Source: Microbacterium sp. No. 7 (GTDB lineage Bacteria; Actinomycetota; Actinomycetes; Actinomycetales; Microbacteriaceae). Taken from it: 64,000 bases of DNA. The notes below the pieces were generated by a model that saw only the letters and a program-made list of their open reading frames with translations, searched no databases and had not been told where the DNA came from. This document shows, in pieces, positions 52,266 to 62,342 of the stretch. Within the stretch, counting starts at the first letter, position 1. Every line of letters begins with the position of its first letter. Where the stretch lies: positions 1,860,001 through 1,924,000 of the forward strand of contig NZ_CP012697.1 of the NCBI RefSeq assembly GCF_001314225.1. The letters run 5' to 3'. The position numbers and the translations under genes are program-made.

Positions 52266-53429
52266 GTGAGCCTCGCGAACGTCACCTCCCTCCCGTCGTC
52301 GATCGTGCCGGTCATCGCCGAGCGCGTGCGCGATCGCCTGCGCGAGGAGCAGACCGATCCGGCACGGCAGCCGGGCCGTGCCGAGCAGGTCGCGCTGCGG
52401 GAGGTGCGCCGCCACAACGACGTCGCGCCCGCCCGCGGGTGGGAGGAGATCGAGGACGAGGCGGCGTGCGTGCGCGCGGCGCTCGCGCTCGTGACCGGAT
52501 ACGGCCCGCTGCAGGCTCTGCTCGACGATCCCGAGGTCGAGGAGATCTGGATCAACGCGCCCGACCGCGTGTTCTTCGCCGTCGCGGGTCGCGCGCAGCG
52601 GGCTCCCGTCGTGCTGACCGACGCGGCCGTGCGCGACCTCGTCGAGCGGATGCTGCAGTCCACGGGACGGCGCGTCGACCTGAGCCAGCCGTTCGTCGAC
52701 GCGTCGCTGCCCGACGGCAGCCGCCTGCACGTCGCGATCCCCGACATCACCCGGGCGCACTGGGCGGTGAACATCCGCAAGTTCCTGCCGGGCCGGCGCA
52801 CGCTCGACGACCTCGTCGACGCGGGGTCGCTCACCCGTGACGCCGCCGAGCTGCTGCGCTCGGCCATGGCCGCGGGCCGCAGCGTGCTGGTGTCGGGGGC
52901 GACGCACGCGGGGAAGACCACGCTGCTGTCGGCCCTGATCGGCGCCTGTCCTCCCGACCGCCGCATCGTCACGGTCGAGGAGACCTTCGAGCTCGCGATC
53001 GACGCCGCCGACGTCGTGGCACTGCAAGGCCGCCAGCCCAGCCTCGAGGGCACCGGCGAGGTCGCCCTGCGCCGTCTCGTGAAGGAGGCGCTGCGCATGC
53101 GGCCCGACCGCATCGTCGTCGGCGAGGTGCGCGATGCCGAGGCGCTCGACCTGCTGCTCGCCCTCAACACGGGCGTGCCCGGCGCGGCGACCATCCACGC
53201 GAACTCCGCGGGCGACGCGCTGCGCAAGCTCGCGGCGCTCCCGCTGCTGGCCGGCCGCAACATCGACCTCGGGTTCGTGCTGCCCGCGATCGCCGCGGGC
53301 GTGCAGCTCGTCGTGCACTGCGCGATGGATGCCGGAGGGCGCCGCCGCGTGCAGGAGATCGCCGAGACCACGGGAGAGGTCGTCGGCGGCGTCGTGCAGA
53401 CCCGATCGCTCTTCCGGAGCGCCGAGTGA
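52266..53429 (+). CDS. Tad/Flp pilus assembly ATPase (CpaF/TadA)
   Basis: The 387-residue protein drives pilus assembly. Motifs are Walker A GATHAGKTT, the Asp/Glu box TVEETFEL, Walker B RPDRIVVGEVRDAEALDLLLALNTG and the HANS histidine box (ATIHANSAGDALRKL). The N-terminal domain has GYGPLQALLDDPEVEEIWIN. The GTG at 52266 is preferred; an in-frame GTG at 52218 exists. It starts a seven-gene operon matching Rv3654c-Rv3659c of M. tuberculosis, without the CpaE-like gene. Confidence 0.93.
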   Translation: MSLANVTSLPSSIVPVIAERVRDRLREEQTDPARQPGRAEQVALREVRRHNDVAPARGWEEIEDEAACVRAALALVTGYGPLQALLDDPEVEEIWINAPDRVFFAVAGRAQRAPVVLTDAAVRDLVERMLQSTGRRVDLSQPFVDASLPDGSRLHVAIPDITRAHWAVNIRKFLPGRRTLDDLVDAGSLTRDAAELLRSAMAAGRSVLVSGATHAGKTTLLSALIGACPPDRRIVTVEETFELAIDAADVVALQGRQPSLEGTGEVALRRLVKEALRMRPDRIVVGEVRDAEALDLLLALNTGVPGAATIHANSAGDALRKLAALPLLAGRNIDLGFVLPAIAAGVQLVVHCAMDAGGRRRVQEIAETTGEVVGGVVQTRSLFRSAE

Positions 53430-54283
53430 CCGTGCTCTGGGGCGTCGTCCTCGCGGCGGGCCTGCTGCTGACGCTGTCGCCGTGGCTGTGGCCGCCACGA
53501 CCCGTCGCCGTCCGGCCCGAGCGGGCGGGACCGATCGGGCGCCTGCTAGAGGAGTCGGGCTACGCCCACGCGCCGGTCGGCCGCGTGCCCGCGATCGGGG
53601 CGCTGCTCGGCGCCCTCGCCGGTGCCGCCGCCTGGCTCGCGACGTCGCTCGCCGTCGTCGCGATGCTCGCGCTGCTGGCCGGCGCGGCGGCGCCCGTCGT
53701 GTGGCTCCGCGCCCGCGCGCGACGTCTGCGCCGGTCGCGGCGCGCGTTGTGGGCCGACGTGTGCGACCTGCTCATCTCGTCGGTGCGCGCCGGGTCGTCG
53801 CTGCCCGACGCGGTGAGCGCGCTCGCCGCCAACGGCCCGCCGGCGCTGCGGCCCGCGTTCGCCGGGTTCGCGTCGGACGTCGCGGCATCCGGGCACTTCG
53901 ACTCGGCCGCGCTGCGCCTCAAGGCGGCGCTGGGCGACCCGGTGGCCGATCGCATCGTCGAGACGCTGCGCATGGCCCGGCAGGTCGGCGGCACGGAGCT
54001 GACCGGCGTGCTCCGCGCGCTGTCGGCGTCGGTGCGCGCCGACGCGGCGGTGCGGGCCGAGGTCGACGCCCGCCAGTCGTGGATTCGCGGCGCCGCCGTC
54101 GTGGGCGTCGTCGCCCCGTGGATCGTGCTGCTGCTGCTCTCGCTGCGCCCCGAGGGGGTCGCCGCCTACTCCAGCCCCGAGGGCGTCGTCGTCGTGCTCG
54201 CCGGCGCGGCGGCGTCGGTCGTCGCCTTCCGCGTCATGCTCTGGCTCGGCCGCCTGCCCGAGCCGCAGAGGTGGTTCTCGTGA
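53426..54283 (+). CDS. Type II secretion F-domain protein, TadB-like
   Basis: The 285-residue membrane protein has two helices at the N-terminus, a cytoplasmic T2SSF domain (DVCDLLISSVRAGSSLPDAVSAL, then GDPVADRIVETLRMARQVGG) and two C-terminal helices. It forms the inner-membrane platform of the pilus with the next protein. The start overlaps the ATPase stop by 4 nt. Confidence 0.88.
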   Translation: MTVLWGVVLAAGLLLTLSPWLWPPRPVAVRPERAGPIGRLLEESGYAHAPVGRVPAIGALLGALAGAAAWLATSLAVVAMLALLAGAAAPVVWLRARARRLRRSRRALWADVCDLLISSVRAGSSLPDAVSALAANGPPALRPAFAGFASDVAASGHFDSAALRLKAALGDPVADRIVETLRMARQVGGTELTGVLRALSASVRADAAVRAEVDARQSWIRGAAVVGVVAPWIVLLLLSLRPEGVAAYSSPEGVVVVLAGAAASVVAFRVMLWLGRLPEPQRWFS

Positions 54284-55191
54284 ACGTGCTGGGCCAGCTC
54301 GCCGGGGCCGTCGTGCTCGGCGCGGCGCTCGCCGCCGGCATCCTGCTCGTCGCGACGCGCGTGCCGCGCTGGGCGGCCCCGTCGCTCTCCCGACGCATCG
54401 CCCCCTACGTGCGCGACGTCACCGATCCGCGCGGGCTCACCCCGCTCGCACCGCCGCGTCCGGCGTGGCACGCCGCGCGCGACCGCGTCATCGCCGCGTG
54501 GGGCGGCGCCGACGCGCTCGCCGTCCGCCTGCGCCGCGCCGGCCGCCCGCAGGACGTCGCGGGGTTCCGCGCCCGTCAGCTCACCTGGACGCTCGTCGGA
54601 CTCGCCGTGGGTGGCGCGCTCGCGGTCGCGCTCGCGCTGGCGGGACGCGCGCACGCCGGCTCCGTCGTGCTGCCGGTGCTCGGCGCGGTCGCGGCGCTCG
54701 CGCTCACGGAGGCCGAGCTCACCGCGGCGGCACGCCGCCGTGCCGCCCGCATCGCCGACGAGCTGCCGACCGTGCTCGAGTTCCTCGCCCTGTGCCTCGC
54801 CGCCGGCGAAGGCCTGCGCGACGCCCTGCGCCGCGTCGGCGACATCGGCAGCGGCGAGCTCACGGCCCAGCTGCGCCGCGCCGTGCTCGCCACCGACACC
54901 GGCTCGAGCCTGTCCGACGCCCTGCTCGACATGGCCCGCGCCCTGCACGTGCCCGCGCTCGGGCGCGCCGTGGAGCACATCGTCGCCGCGCTCGACCGCG
55001 GAGCGCCGCTCGCCCAGGTGCTGCAGAGCCAGGCGGGCGACGCCCGCGAAGACGCGAAGCGCGTGCTCATCGAGTCGGCGGGCCGCCGCGAGATCCTGAT
55101 GCTGCTGCCGCTCGTCTTCCTCGTGCTCCCGCTCTCGGTGCTGTTCGCGATCTTCCCCGGTGTCGTGATGCTGCGGCTCGGCACGGGGTGA
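54280..55191 (+). CDS. Type II secretion F-domain protein, TadC-like
   Basis: The 303-residue protein repeats the T2SSF pattern: ELPTVLEFLALCLAAGEGLRDALRRVG and DTGSSLSDALLDMARAL, ending in two helices (EILMLLPLVFLVLPLSVLFAIFPGVVM). It overlaps the previous gene (GTGA). TadB and TadC together make the platform. Confidence 0.9.
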   Translation: MNVLGQLAGAVVLGAALAAGILLVATRVPRWAAPSLSRRIAPYVRDVTDPRGLTPLAPPRPAWHAARDRVIAAWGGADALAVRLRRAGRPQDVAGFRARQLTWTLVGLAVGGALAVALALAGRAHAGSVVLPVLGAVAALALTEAELTAAARRRAARIADELPTVLEFLALCLAAGEGLRDALRRVGDIGSGELTAQLRRAVLATDTGSSLSDALLDMARALHVPALGRAVEHIVAALDRGAPLAQVLQSQAGDAREDAKRVLIESAGRREILMLLPLVFLVLPLSVLFAIFPGVVMLRLGTG

Positions 55192-55250
55192 GCCGCCACC
55201 ACGAGACCCCCATCCACGAGACACCGCAAGAGACACAGAAGGAGACAGCG

Positions 55251-55442
55251 ATGATCGAGAAGCTCAGGACGCGCGTGCGATGCGAGGCACGGGGGATCGT
55301 CGCCGACGACCGCGGCGACGTGCCCGGCTGGGTTCTGGTGACATTGATGACGGCCGGCCTGGTCGTCGCGATCTGGGCCCTCGCGGGTCCGGCGCTGGAG
55401 GACCTGTTCGAGCAGGCGATCCGGCAGGTGCAGGGCTTCTGA
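55251..55442 (+). CDS. Flp-like pilin subunit (short)
   Basis: The 63-residue protein has a hydrophilic leader (MIEKLRTRVRCEARGIVADDRGD) and one membrane helix (VLVTLMTAGLVVAIWALAG), the size and layout of Tad pilins. The cleavage site is not obvious, and the usual Glu at +5 is absent, so processing by a prepilin peptidase is uncertain. No such peptidase is in the window. GAAGGAG precedes the ATG. It is likely the main pilin, as Rv3656c. Confidence 0.72.
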   Translation: MIEKLRTRVRCEARGIVADDRGDVPGWVLVTLMTAGLVVAIWALAGPALEDLFEQAIRQVQGF

Positions 55443-55837
55443 TGCCCGCCGGCTCGCTCGCGCGCTGCGAGCGGGGCTCCGGTCCGGTCGAGTTCGTGCT
55501 CGTGGGCGCCGTGCTGACGCTGCTGACGCTCGCCGTCCTGCAGCTCGGCCTCGCCGTCTACGTGCGCGCCCTCGTGCACGACGCCGCGGTCGAGGGCGCC
55601 TACCACGCGGCGCTCGCCGACACCGACCTCGCCGACGGCGCGGTGCGCGCGACCGCGATCGTCGACCGCACGATCGGCGAGGGCTTCGTGCAGGGCGCGA
55701 CCGCGGCGGTCACGGATGCCGGGGGATACCCCGCGGCATCCGTGACCGTCGTCGCGACGTTCCCGATCGTGGGGCTGTGGGGCGTGCCCGAGGGATGGGA
55801 GGTGACGGCGCATGCGCCGCTGGAGACTCTGGACTGA
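55442..55837 (+). CDS. TadE-like pseudopilin
   Basis: The 131-residue protein has a TadE N-terminus: ERGSGPVEFVLVGAVLTLLTLAVLQLGLAVYVRALVHDAA, with the helix next to a Gly/Glu-type cleavage region. It is a minor pilin. The ATG shares a base with the pilin stop. The end overlaps the next gene by 26 nt. Confidence 0.82.
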   Translation: MPAGSLARCERGSGPVEFVLVGAVLTLLTLAVLQLGLAVYVRALVHDAAVEGAYHAALADTDLADGAVRATAIVDRTIGEGFVQGATAAVTDAGGYPAASVTVVATFPIVGLWGVPEGWEVTAHAPLETLD

Positions 55838-56267
55838 CGACGGCGGGAGCGCATCGCTGGAGTTCATCGCTGTCGGCGTGCTGCTGCTCGTGCCCCTGAT
55901 CTGGCTCGTCGTCGCCCTCGGGTCCGTGCAGTCCCGCGCGCTGGGCGTCGAGGCGGGCGCCCGCCACGCGGCGCGCGCGATCGCGACGGCGTCGAACGCC
56001 GACGACGCGGGCACCCGCGCCGCCCGCGTCCTCGGCGCGATCGCGGACGAGTACGGCCTCGACCCGGACGAGCTCGATCTGCGCGTGCAGTGCGCGCCGG
56101 CCGGTCGCACATGCCCCGCGGCGGGCGCCCTGCTCACGGTCGAGCTCTCGTCGATCGTGACGCTCCCGCTCGTGCCGGCGATCCTCGGGCTCGACCGGCA
56201 CGCGCGCATCCCCGTGACCGCCACGAGCGTGCAGAAGGTCTCGCAGCACTGGCAGGACGCACCGTGA
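55812..56267 (+). CDS. TadE-like protein, second copy
   Basis: The 151-residue protein repeats the pattern DDGGSASLEFIAVGVLLLVPLIWLVVALGSVQSRALGVEAGARHAARA. It has two cysteines (VQCAPAGRTC) that could pair outside the membrane. It is a minor pilin or assembly factor. Overlaps the next gene by 4 nt. Confidence 0.82.
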   Translation: MRRWRLWTDDGGSASLEFIAVGVLLLVPLIWLVVALGSVQSRALGVEAGARHAARAIATASNADDAGTRAARVLGAIADEYGLDPDELDLRVQCAPAGRTCPAAGALLTVELSSIVTLPLVPAILGLDRHARIPVTATSVQKVSQHWQDAP

Positions 56268-56692
56268 CGACGCCGCGACGCGGCCCCCTGCATCGGGACG
56301 AGGCGGGCACGATCCTGCCGCTCGTGCTCGGCTACGCCGTGCTGTCGCTCGTGCTGCTCTTCGTGTGCGTCAACGCCACGAGCCTGTACCTCGCGCAGAA
56401 GCGCGCCGACGGCATCGCCGACGCCGCCGCGGTGGCCGCGGCCGACGGCGTCGCCCTCGTCGTGCGCGACGGGGTCGCGACCGCCGCGCTCACCGACGCC
56501 GAGGTGTCGGCACAGGCGCGGCACGTCGTCGACGCGGTCCGCGACGTCGAGCTGGTCGCGGCCTCGACGCCCGACGGCGCATCGGTGCGGGTGACGGTCG
56601 CCACCCGCTGGCATCCGCCGATCGTCTCGCCGTTCGTGCCCGGCGGCGTCGCCCTCGAGGCCACGGCGACGAGCCGCACCGCGCTGCGATAG
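56264..56692 (+). CDS. TadG-like / helicase-neighbourhood TadE-like protein (Rv3654c-like)
   Basis: The 142-residue protein has DEAGTILPLVLGYAVLSLVLLFVCVNATSLYLAQKRADGIADAAAVAAADG, the short TadG-like form with one helix and an Ala-rich ADAAA stretch. It is the last gene of the Tad operon. The GTG start overlaps the previous stop. It converges on the MFS gene with a 10-bp gap. Confidence 0.8.
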   Translation: MTTPRRGPLHRDEAGTILPLVLGYAVLSLVLLFVCVNATSLYLAQKRADGIADAAAVAAADGVALVVRDGVATAALTDAEVSAQARHVVDAVRDVELVAASTPDGASVRVTVATRWHPPIVSPFVPGGVALEATATSRTALR

Positions 56693-56702
56693 GCGGGCGC
56701 GC

Positions 56703-57971
56703 TCAGGGGCGGATGCGTGGCACGAACCGCGGCACCCAGCGCGCGAATCCGGCGGCGCCCAGTAGCCCGAGAACGCCGACGACCGCGACGGCGAGGGGCA
56801 GCGAGCCGGCCGCCGCGATCGCCGCGACGAGCACGGGCGCGAGCGCGCCGCCGGCGTCGGTGAGCGTGCGCCACGACCCCAGGAACGAGGCGGGATCGTC
56901 ACGCGGCGCGATGTCGGCGCCGAGCGTGAGCAGGATGCCGCTCGACAGGCCGTTGCCGATGCCGAGCACCGCCGCGAGCATCGTGAACCACATCGCCGCG
57001 TCGGAGAGGTCGTGTGTGAACGACAGGGCGAGGAAGCCCGCGCCCATGAGCACGGTGGCGGGGAGCGCCGCCCACAGCCGCCCGAAACGGTCCATCACCT
57101 GGCCGCTCGCGTAGAACAGGGCGAAGTCGACCGCGCCCGAGATGCCGACGGCGAGCGCGATCGACGACGCGTCGAGCCCGATCGACACGCCCCAGACGGG
57201 CAGCACGATCTGACGGGCCGAGCGCACCGCCGCGAGCGCCGCCGCGGCCAGCCCGAGGCGCGCCAGCACGCCGCGGTAGCGCCACATCGTGACGAGCACG
57301 CCCGCGCGCTCGGGCAGGGAGACCGCCCCCGTGTCCCCGGAAGCGGAGGAAGGCAGCGCGGCGACGCGCGTCTCGGGGTCGGGGCCCAGGAGCACCAGCA
57401 CGACCACCGCCACGAGGCATCCGAGGAACAGCCACAGCGTGGAGCGCTCGTCGCCCGTCAGCGCGAGCAGACCGGCGGCGACGAACGGCCCCGCGAACAT
57501 GCCCAGCCGAAAGCTGCCGCCGAGCAGCGAGAGCGCCCGCGCGCGGAATCCCAGCGGCACGCGCGTCGCCATGAAAGAGTGCCGCGCGAGACCGAAGGCC
57601 GCCGCGCACAGGCCCGTGACGAACATCGCGAGTGTGAGCATCCAGACGGTCGTCGCGAGGGCGGCGCCGACGGCCCCGGCCATCGCGACCACGCCGGCCC
57701 CCGCCATCGTGGCGCGCTCGCCGACGCGCGAGACCGCGGCGCCCGCGGGCAGGTTGCCGCACAGCTGGCCGACGACGAGGGCGGATGCCACGACCGCCGC
57801 CGTCGGGACGTCGGCGCCGAGGCGGGCCGCGAGCACGGGCAGCACCGGCAGCACGGCGCCCTCTCCGATCGAGAACAGCACGGTCGGGCCGTAGATCATC
57901 GGGGCAAGACGCCACAGGACGCGGCGGATGGGCTCGTCCGGCACGGCATCCACGTTAGTCTGAAGTGTCAT
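56703..57971 (-). CDS. Major facilitator superfamily transporter
   Basis: The protein has about 422 residues and 12 helices, with loop motifs [14 protein letters not shown] (motif A-like) and [30 protein letters not shown] typical of drug:H+ antiporters. Substrate unknown. Two starts are possible: ATG 57971 overlaps the prfB start codon by 2 bases, and GTG 57953 would shorten the protein by 6 residues and avoid that. The two genes are divergent. Confidence 0.85.
   Translation of the reverse strand: MTLQTNVDAVPDEPIRRVLWRLAPMIYGPTVLFSIGEGAVLPVLPVLAARLGADVPTAAVVASALVVGQLCGNLPAGAAVSRVGERATMAGAGVVAMAGAVGAALATTVWMLTLAMFVTGLCAAAFGLARHSFMATRVPLGFRARALSLLGGSFRLGMFAGPFVAAGLLALTGDERSTLWLFLGCLVAVVVLVLLGPDPETRVAALPSSASGDTGAVSLPERAGVLVTMWRYRGVLARLGLAAAALAAVRSARQIVLPVWGVSIGLDASSIALAVGISGAVDFALFYASGQVMDRFGRLWAALPATVLMGAGFLALSFTHDLSDAAMWFTMLAAVLGIGNGLSSGILLTLGADIAPRDDPASFLGSWRTLTDAGGALAPVLVAAIAAAGSLPLAVAVVGVLGLLGAAGFARWVPRFVPRIRP
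57956..57961 (+). promoter_or_regulatory. -10 box of a leaderless transcript (prfB)
   Basis: TAGTCT ends 8 nt before the ATG at 57970 and lies inside the MFS gene if that begins at 57971. Confidence 0.5.
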
Positions 57972-59079
57972 GCTCGAATTCGATGCTTCCGCCGATATCC
58001 AGGCCCTGCGCTCCACGTTCGCCGAGATCACGGCGGTCGTGGACGTCGAGGCGCTGAACTCCGAGATCGCTCGGCTCAGCGAAGAGGCCGGCGCGCCCGA
58101 CCTCTGGGACGACCCCGAGAAGGCGCAGCGCGTCACGAGCGCGCTCAGCCATCGCCAGGCCGAGCTCAAGCGCATCACCGACGTGCAGCAGCGGCTCGAC
58201 GACGTCGAGGTGCTGATCGAGCTTGCCAACGAGATGGAGGACGCCGACTCGATCGAGGAGGCCAAGCGCGAGATCGCCGACCTCGAGCGCGTCATCGGCG
58301 ACCTCGAGGTGCAGACGCTGCTCGACGGCGAGTACGACGAGCGCTCCGCCGTCGTGACGATCCGCTCGGGCGCCGGCGGCGACGACGCGACCGACTTCGC
58401 CGAGATGCTGCTGCGCATGTACCTGCGCTGGGCGGAGCGGCACAAGCATCCCGTCAAGGTCATGGACACGTCCTACGCCGAGGGCGCGGGCATCAAATCG
58501 GCGACGTTCGAGGTCGACGCGCCCTACGCCTTCGGCACGCTCTCGGTCGAGGCGGGCACGCACCGGCTCGCGCGCATCAGCCCGTTCGGCTCGGCCGACA
58601 AGCGGCAGACCTCGTTCGCCGCGGTGGAGGTCATCCCCGTGATGGAGGAGGCGCAGGAGGTCGACATCCCCGAGACCGACATCCGCGTCGACGTATTCCG
58701 CTCGTCGGGCCCCGGCGGGCAGTCGGTCAACACGACCGACTCCGCGGTGCGCATCACCCACCTCCCGACCGGCATCGTCGTCTCGATGCAGAACGAGAAG
58801 AGCCAGATCCAGAACCGCGCCGCCGCCATGCGCGTGCTCCAGACGCGGCTCCTGCTGCTCAAGCGCGAGGAGGAGCAGGCGAAGAAGAAGGAGCTCGCCG
58901 GCACCATCACGGCCAGCTGGGGCGACCAGATGCGCTCCTACTTCCTCTACGGCCAGCAGCTCGTGAAGGACCTGCGCACGGGCTTCGAGTCGGGCAACCC
59001 CGCGACGGTCTTCGACGGCGACCTCGACGGCTTCATCGCGGCCGGCATCCGCTGGCGCAAGCGCAAGGACGACGACTGA
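57970..59079 (+). CDS. prfB: Peptide chain release factor 2
   Basis: The 369-residue protein reads UGA and UAA stop codons. The SPF recognition tripeptide (204-206, ISPFGSA) identifies RF2, and GGQ (249-251) is the catalytic motif. The frame is open throughout, so the programmed frameshift that controls E. coli prfB is absent. The mRNA is probably leaderless. ftsE follows 99 bp downstream. Confidence 0.96.
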   Translation: MLEFDASADIQALRSTFAEITAVVDVEALNSEIARLSEEAGAPDLWDDPEKAQRVTSALSHRQAELKRITDVQQRLDDVEVLIELANEMEDADSIEEAKREIADLERVIGDLEVQTLLDGEYDERSAVVTIRSGAGGDDATDFAEMLLRMYLRWAERHKHPVKVMDTSYAEGAGIKSATFEVDAPYAFGTLSVEAGTHRLARISPFGSADKRQTSFAAVEVIPVMEEAQEVDIPETDIRVDVFRSSGPGGQSVNTTDSAVRITHLPTGIVVSMQNEKSQIQNRAAAMRVLQTRLLLLKREEEQAKKKELAGTITASWGDQMRSYFLYGQQLVKDLRTGFESGNPATVFDGDLDGFIAAGIRWRKRKDDD

Positions 59080-59163
59080 GCGAGACCCGGTGAGCGCGGC
59101 GCGCCCCGTGGACCGACATGCGGCGCGCAGAGTGTCGCGAGCGGCTTTCACCAACGGCGCGCT

Positions 59164-59169
59164 TAGGCT
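59164..59169 (+). promoter_or_regulatory. -10 box of the ftsE transcript
   Basis: TAGGCT ends 9 nt before the ATG at 59179. Confidence 0.5.
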
Positions 59170-59178
59170 CGACGAGTC

Positions 59179-60201
59179 ATGATCCGGTTCGAACAGGTCA
59201 CCAAACGCCATCGCGGAGCCAGCAAGCCCGCGCTGCACGACATCGGCTTCGATGTGCAGCGCGGCGAGTTCGTGTTCCTCGTCGGCGCCTCGGGGTCGGG
59301 GAAGTCGACCTGCCTGCGGCTGATCCTGCGCGAGGACATCGCCACGGAGGGCCGCGTCGTCGTGCTCGGCCGTGACGTGCGCACGCTGCCGGGGCGCAAG
59401 GTGCCGTACTTCCGCCGGCACATCGGATCCGTGTTCCAGGACTTCCGGCTGCTCCCCGCCAAGACGGTGTTCCACAACATCGCCTACTCGCTGCAGGTGA
59501 TCGGCGCGTCGCGCGCCTTCGTGCAGCAGTCGGTGCCCGAGGCGCTCGCCCTCGTCGGCCTCGAGGGCAAGGAGAAGCGGATGCCGCACGAGCTCTCCGG
59601 CGGCGAGCAGCAGCGCGTGGCGATCGCGCGGGCGATCGTGAACCGTCCGCAGATCCTGCTCGCCGACGAGCCGACCGGAAACCTCGACCCCGCCACGTCG
59701 ACCGACATCATGCAGCTGCTCGCGCGCATCAACGCGGGCGGCACGACGATCGTCATGGCGACGCACGAGGCGGGCTTCGTCAACCAGATGCAGCGCCGCG
59801 TCATCGAGCTGCGCGACGGCGTGCTCGTGCGCGACGTCGACCGGGGCGGCTACGGCGACATGTCGTCGCTGCCGTCGCTGGCCCCGACGGAGGGGCGCGC
59901 CGAGGCCGCCGTCGCGGCGAAGACCGCCGTGCAGAACCTGCGTCTCGAGATCAGCCGCGAGCGGCAGGGCGTGCCGCGCGCGGACACCGCCCCCGCACGG
60001 CCCGACGCCCGCGAGACCCCGGTCCCGAGGGATGCCGCGGACTCCGCGTCGGCCGTCGCCTCGGCAGAGCCGGCCCCGGCCACGCAGCCCATCCGGATCG
60101 ATGCGCCGGAGGTCGACCTGGGCGATCTCGGGCTCGACGGGATCGACGTGTCCAAGCTCGGCCTCTCGCGGCGCGACGACTCCGTGGGACCGACCTCATG
60201 A
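59179..60201 (+). CDS. ftsE: Cell division ATP-binding protein FtsE with C-terminal tail
   Basis: The 340-residue protein has a complete ABC ATPase: Walker [10 protein letters not shown], the FtsE loop [21 protein letters not shown], signature [15 protein letters not shown], Walker [14 protein letters not shown]. It moves FtsX to activate peptidoglycan hydrolases in division. FtsE is usually about 225-230 residues; here a tail of about 100 Ala/Pro/Arg/Asp-rich residues follows, ending in [23 protein letters not shown]. Overlaps ftsX by 4 nt. Confidence 0.95.
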   Translation: MIRFEQVTKRHRGASKPALHDIGFDVQRGEFVFLVGASGSGKSTCLRLILREDIATEGRVVVLGRDVRTLPGRKVPYFRRHIGSVFQDFRLLPAKTVFHNIAYSLQVIGASRAFVQQSVPEALALVGLEGKEKRMPHELSGGEQQRVAIARAIVNRPQILLADEPTGNLDPATSTDIMQLLARINAGGTTIVMATHEAGFVNQMQRRVIELRDGVLVRDVDRGGYGDMSSLPSLAPTEGRAEAAVAAKTAVQNLRLEISRERQGVPRADTAPARPDARETPVPRDAADSASAVASAEPAPATQPIRIDAPEVDLGDLGLDGIDVSKLGLSRRDDSVGPTS

Positions 60202-61112
60202 GGCTGCGCCTGATCCTCGCCGAGGCGCTCTCGGGACTGCGCCGCAACGTCTCGATGGTCATCTCGGTCGTGCTGGTCACCTTCGTGTCGCTCACGTTCG
60301 TGGGCGCGGCGATGCTCATGCAGATGCAGATCGGCACGATGCGGGCGTTCTGGGCCGACCGCGCGCAGGTGGAGATCTGGCTGTGCCGCGACGGCGCCGC
60401 CGAGACGACGTGCGCCGGGGGCGTCGCGACAGAGGAGCAGATCGCCGCGGTCGAGGAGCGCCTGGGCGGCAGCGCGCTGCAGAAGGTCATCCGCGACCAC
60501 CGGTTCGAGAGCCGCGACGAGGCCTACCAGAAGGTGCTGGAGATCTACGGCGAGGACTACGTCGAGTTCGTCACCCCCGAGCAGCTCAACGAGACGTTCT
60601 ACGTGAACCTCTACGACCCGGGCAACATCGCCGTGATCGACGAGGCGTTCTCGGGCATGGACGGCGTGCAGCAGGTGCGCAACCAGATGCAGTACCTCGA
60701 GCCGCTGTTCTCTGCGCTGACGGTCGCCACCTACATCGCGATCGGGATCGCGGCGCTCATGCTCATCGCGGCCGTGCTGCTCATCTCGACGACGATCCGC
60801 CTCTCCGCGTACGCGCGAAGACGCGAGCTGAACATCATGCGCCTCGTGGGCGCGTCGAACCCGTTCATCCAGACGCCGTTCATCCTGGAGGGGGTCTTCG
60901 CGGCCCTGCTGGGGTCGCTGCTCGCGAGCGGCGCGATCCTCGTGGGCGTGCGCTACGGCGTGGGGGAGTACCTGAAGCCGCGCATGGACTTCGTCACGAC
61001 GTGGATCGGCGTGCCCGAGGCGCTCACCGTGCTCCCGTTCGTGATCGGCATCGGCGTGCTGCTCGCGGCGTTCTCGGCCGGCTTCGCGATCCGCCGCTGG
61101 CTGCGCGCGTAG
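60198..61112 (+). CDS. ftsX: Cell division protein FtsX
   Basis: The 304-residue protein has four membrane helices with a large extracellular loop (about 45-170) after helix 1 containing two cysteines (LCRDG, TTCAGG), as in actinobacterial FtsX. The FtsX-type core [25 protein letters not shown] follows. It transmits ATP-driven motion to cell-wall hydrolases. smpB is 73 bp downstream, a common order. Confidence 0.95.
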   Translation: MRLRLILAEALSGLRRNVSMVISVVLVTFVSLTFVGAAMLMQMQIGTMRAFWADRAQVEIWLCRDGAAETTCAGGVATEEQIAAVEERLGGSALQKVIRDHRFESRDEAYQKVLEIYGEDYVEFVTPEQLNETFYVNLYDPGNIAVIDEAFSGMDGVQQVRNQMQYLEPLFSALTVATYIAIGIAALMLIAAVLLISTTIRLSAYARRRELNIMRLVGASNPFIQTPFILEGVFAALLGSLLASGAILVGVRYGVGEYLKPRMDFVTTWIGVPEALTVLPFVIGIGVLLAAFSAGFAIRRWLRA

Positions 61113-61185
61113 GCCGCACGCGCGAACAGGCGCTAGACTGGCAGGCTGCCGCGGATGTGCGGCATCCATTCAGCGAGGAGTCACC

Positions 61186-61662
61186 ATGCCCAGGGAACGC
61201 GGCGAGAAGGTCATCGCGACCAACCGTCGCGCGCGCCACGACTACACCATCGAGAAGACGTATGAGGCGGGTCTCGTGCTCACGGGCACCGAGGTCAAGT
61301 CTCTGCGGCAGGGGCGTGCGAACCTCACCGACGGCTACGCCTACATCGACGGCGGGCAGGCGTTCCTCGATGCCGTGCACATCCCGGAGTACTCGCAGGG
61401 GCACTGGACCAACCACTCCGCCAAGCGCACGCGCAAGCTGCTGCTGCACAAGGAGGAGATCGTCAAGCTCTCGCACGCGGTGAGCGCGGGCGGCTACACG
61501 CTCGTGCCGCTGAAGCTGTACTTCTCCGACGGGCGGGCCAAGGTCGAGATCGCGGTGGCCAAGGGCAAGCGCGAGTACGAGAAGCGCCAGACGATCCGCG
61601 AGCGCGAGGACAAGCGCGAGGCCGAGCGCGCGATGCGCACGCGCAACCGGCTGGGGGAGTAG
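61186..61662 (+). CDS. smpB: SsrA-binding protein SmpB
   Basis: The 158-residue protein has [39 protein letters not shown] and the lysine/arginine-rich C-terminal tail [24 protein letters not shown] that enters the ribosome. It guides tmRNA to stalled ribosomes; the tmRNA gene itself lies 0.8 kb downstream. GAGGAG precedes the ATG. A TAGACT box at 61134 may drive it apart from ftsX. Confidence 0.96.
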   Translation: MPRERGEKVIATNRRARHDYTIEKTYEAGLVLTGTEVKSLRQGRANLTDGYAYIDGGQAFLDAVHIPEYSQGHWTNHSAKRTRKLLLHKEEIVKLSHAVSAGGYTLVPLKLYFSDGRAKVEIAVAKGKREYEKRQTIREREDKREAERAMRTRNRLGE

Positions 61663-61675
61663 CCGCAGGCGCCGC

Positions 61676-62335
61676 TCAGACGGCGCGGAACCGCGCCTCG
61701 ACCGACGACGTGATGACGATGTCGTCGGGGCGGAACTCGATGGCGCTGTCGGACGCCGACGCCGCCATCGCCATGCGCATCATCGGAGCGCCCTCGGGGT
61801 GTGCGACGCCCGACGAGAGCAGGCCGAGGTCGGCGATCTCGATCGGCGTGACGTCGTCGCGCCCGATCGCGGCGGCGTACGCCTCGGCGCGCGCGACCGC
61901 CACCGCGACGGCGGCCGTCGCGGTCTCGCGCTCGACGCGGGCGCGCGTGCCGGGGGAGAGCTGCCAGTCGACCGTGCCGATCTGGATGCCGTCGCGAGCG
62001 GCCAGGCCGTTCAGCCAGTCGGAGAGCGCCATGGTGTCGTCGAACGTCGCCGTCAGGTCGACGCGGCCGTGGTGCACGGGCGCGAGCTGCCGCCCCTCGC
62101 TGTTCCACGGGCGTTCCGCCCACACCGTGACGCGCTCGCTCGACCAGTCGACGATCGTGTCGGCCGCCTTCCGCGCCGCCAGGTCGTCGCGCACGGGCTG
62201 CGCGATCGCCGCGAGCGCCTCGACGACGGGACCGCGCTCGGGACCCTCGGCGACGGCGCTCACGTGCGCGACGCCGAGCTCGGGGGCGATGCGGGTCTGG
62301 TGCGAGCCGCGGACGGTGATGATGACATCGCTCAT
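61676..62335 (-). CDS. SIMPL (DUF541) domain protein
   Basis: The 219-residue protein belongs to the SIMPL family (VRGSHQTRIAPELGVAHVSAVAEGP at the start, IQIGTVDWQLSP and the Ala-rich central helix AVAVARAEAYAAAIG). Unlike many members it has no signal peptide, so it is predicted cytoplasmic. Function unknown. The ATG follows TAGAGT by 7 nt and is divergent from the tmRNA gene. Confidence 0.82.
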   Translation of the reverse strand: MSDVIITVRGSHQTRIAPELGVAHVSAVAEGPERGPVVEALAAIAQPVRDDLAARKAADTIVDWSSERVTVWAERPWNSEGRQLAPVHHGRVDLTATFDDTMALSDWLNGLAARDGIQIGTVDWQLSPGTRARVERETATAAVAVAVARAEAYAAAIGRDDVTPIEIADLGLLSSGVAHPEGAPMMRMAMAASASDSAIEFRPDDIVITSSVEARFRAV

Positions 62336-62342
62336 ACACGAG

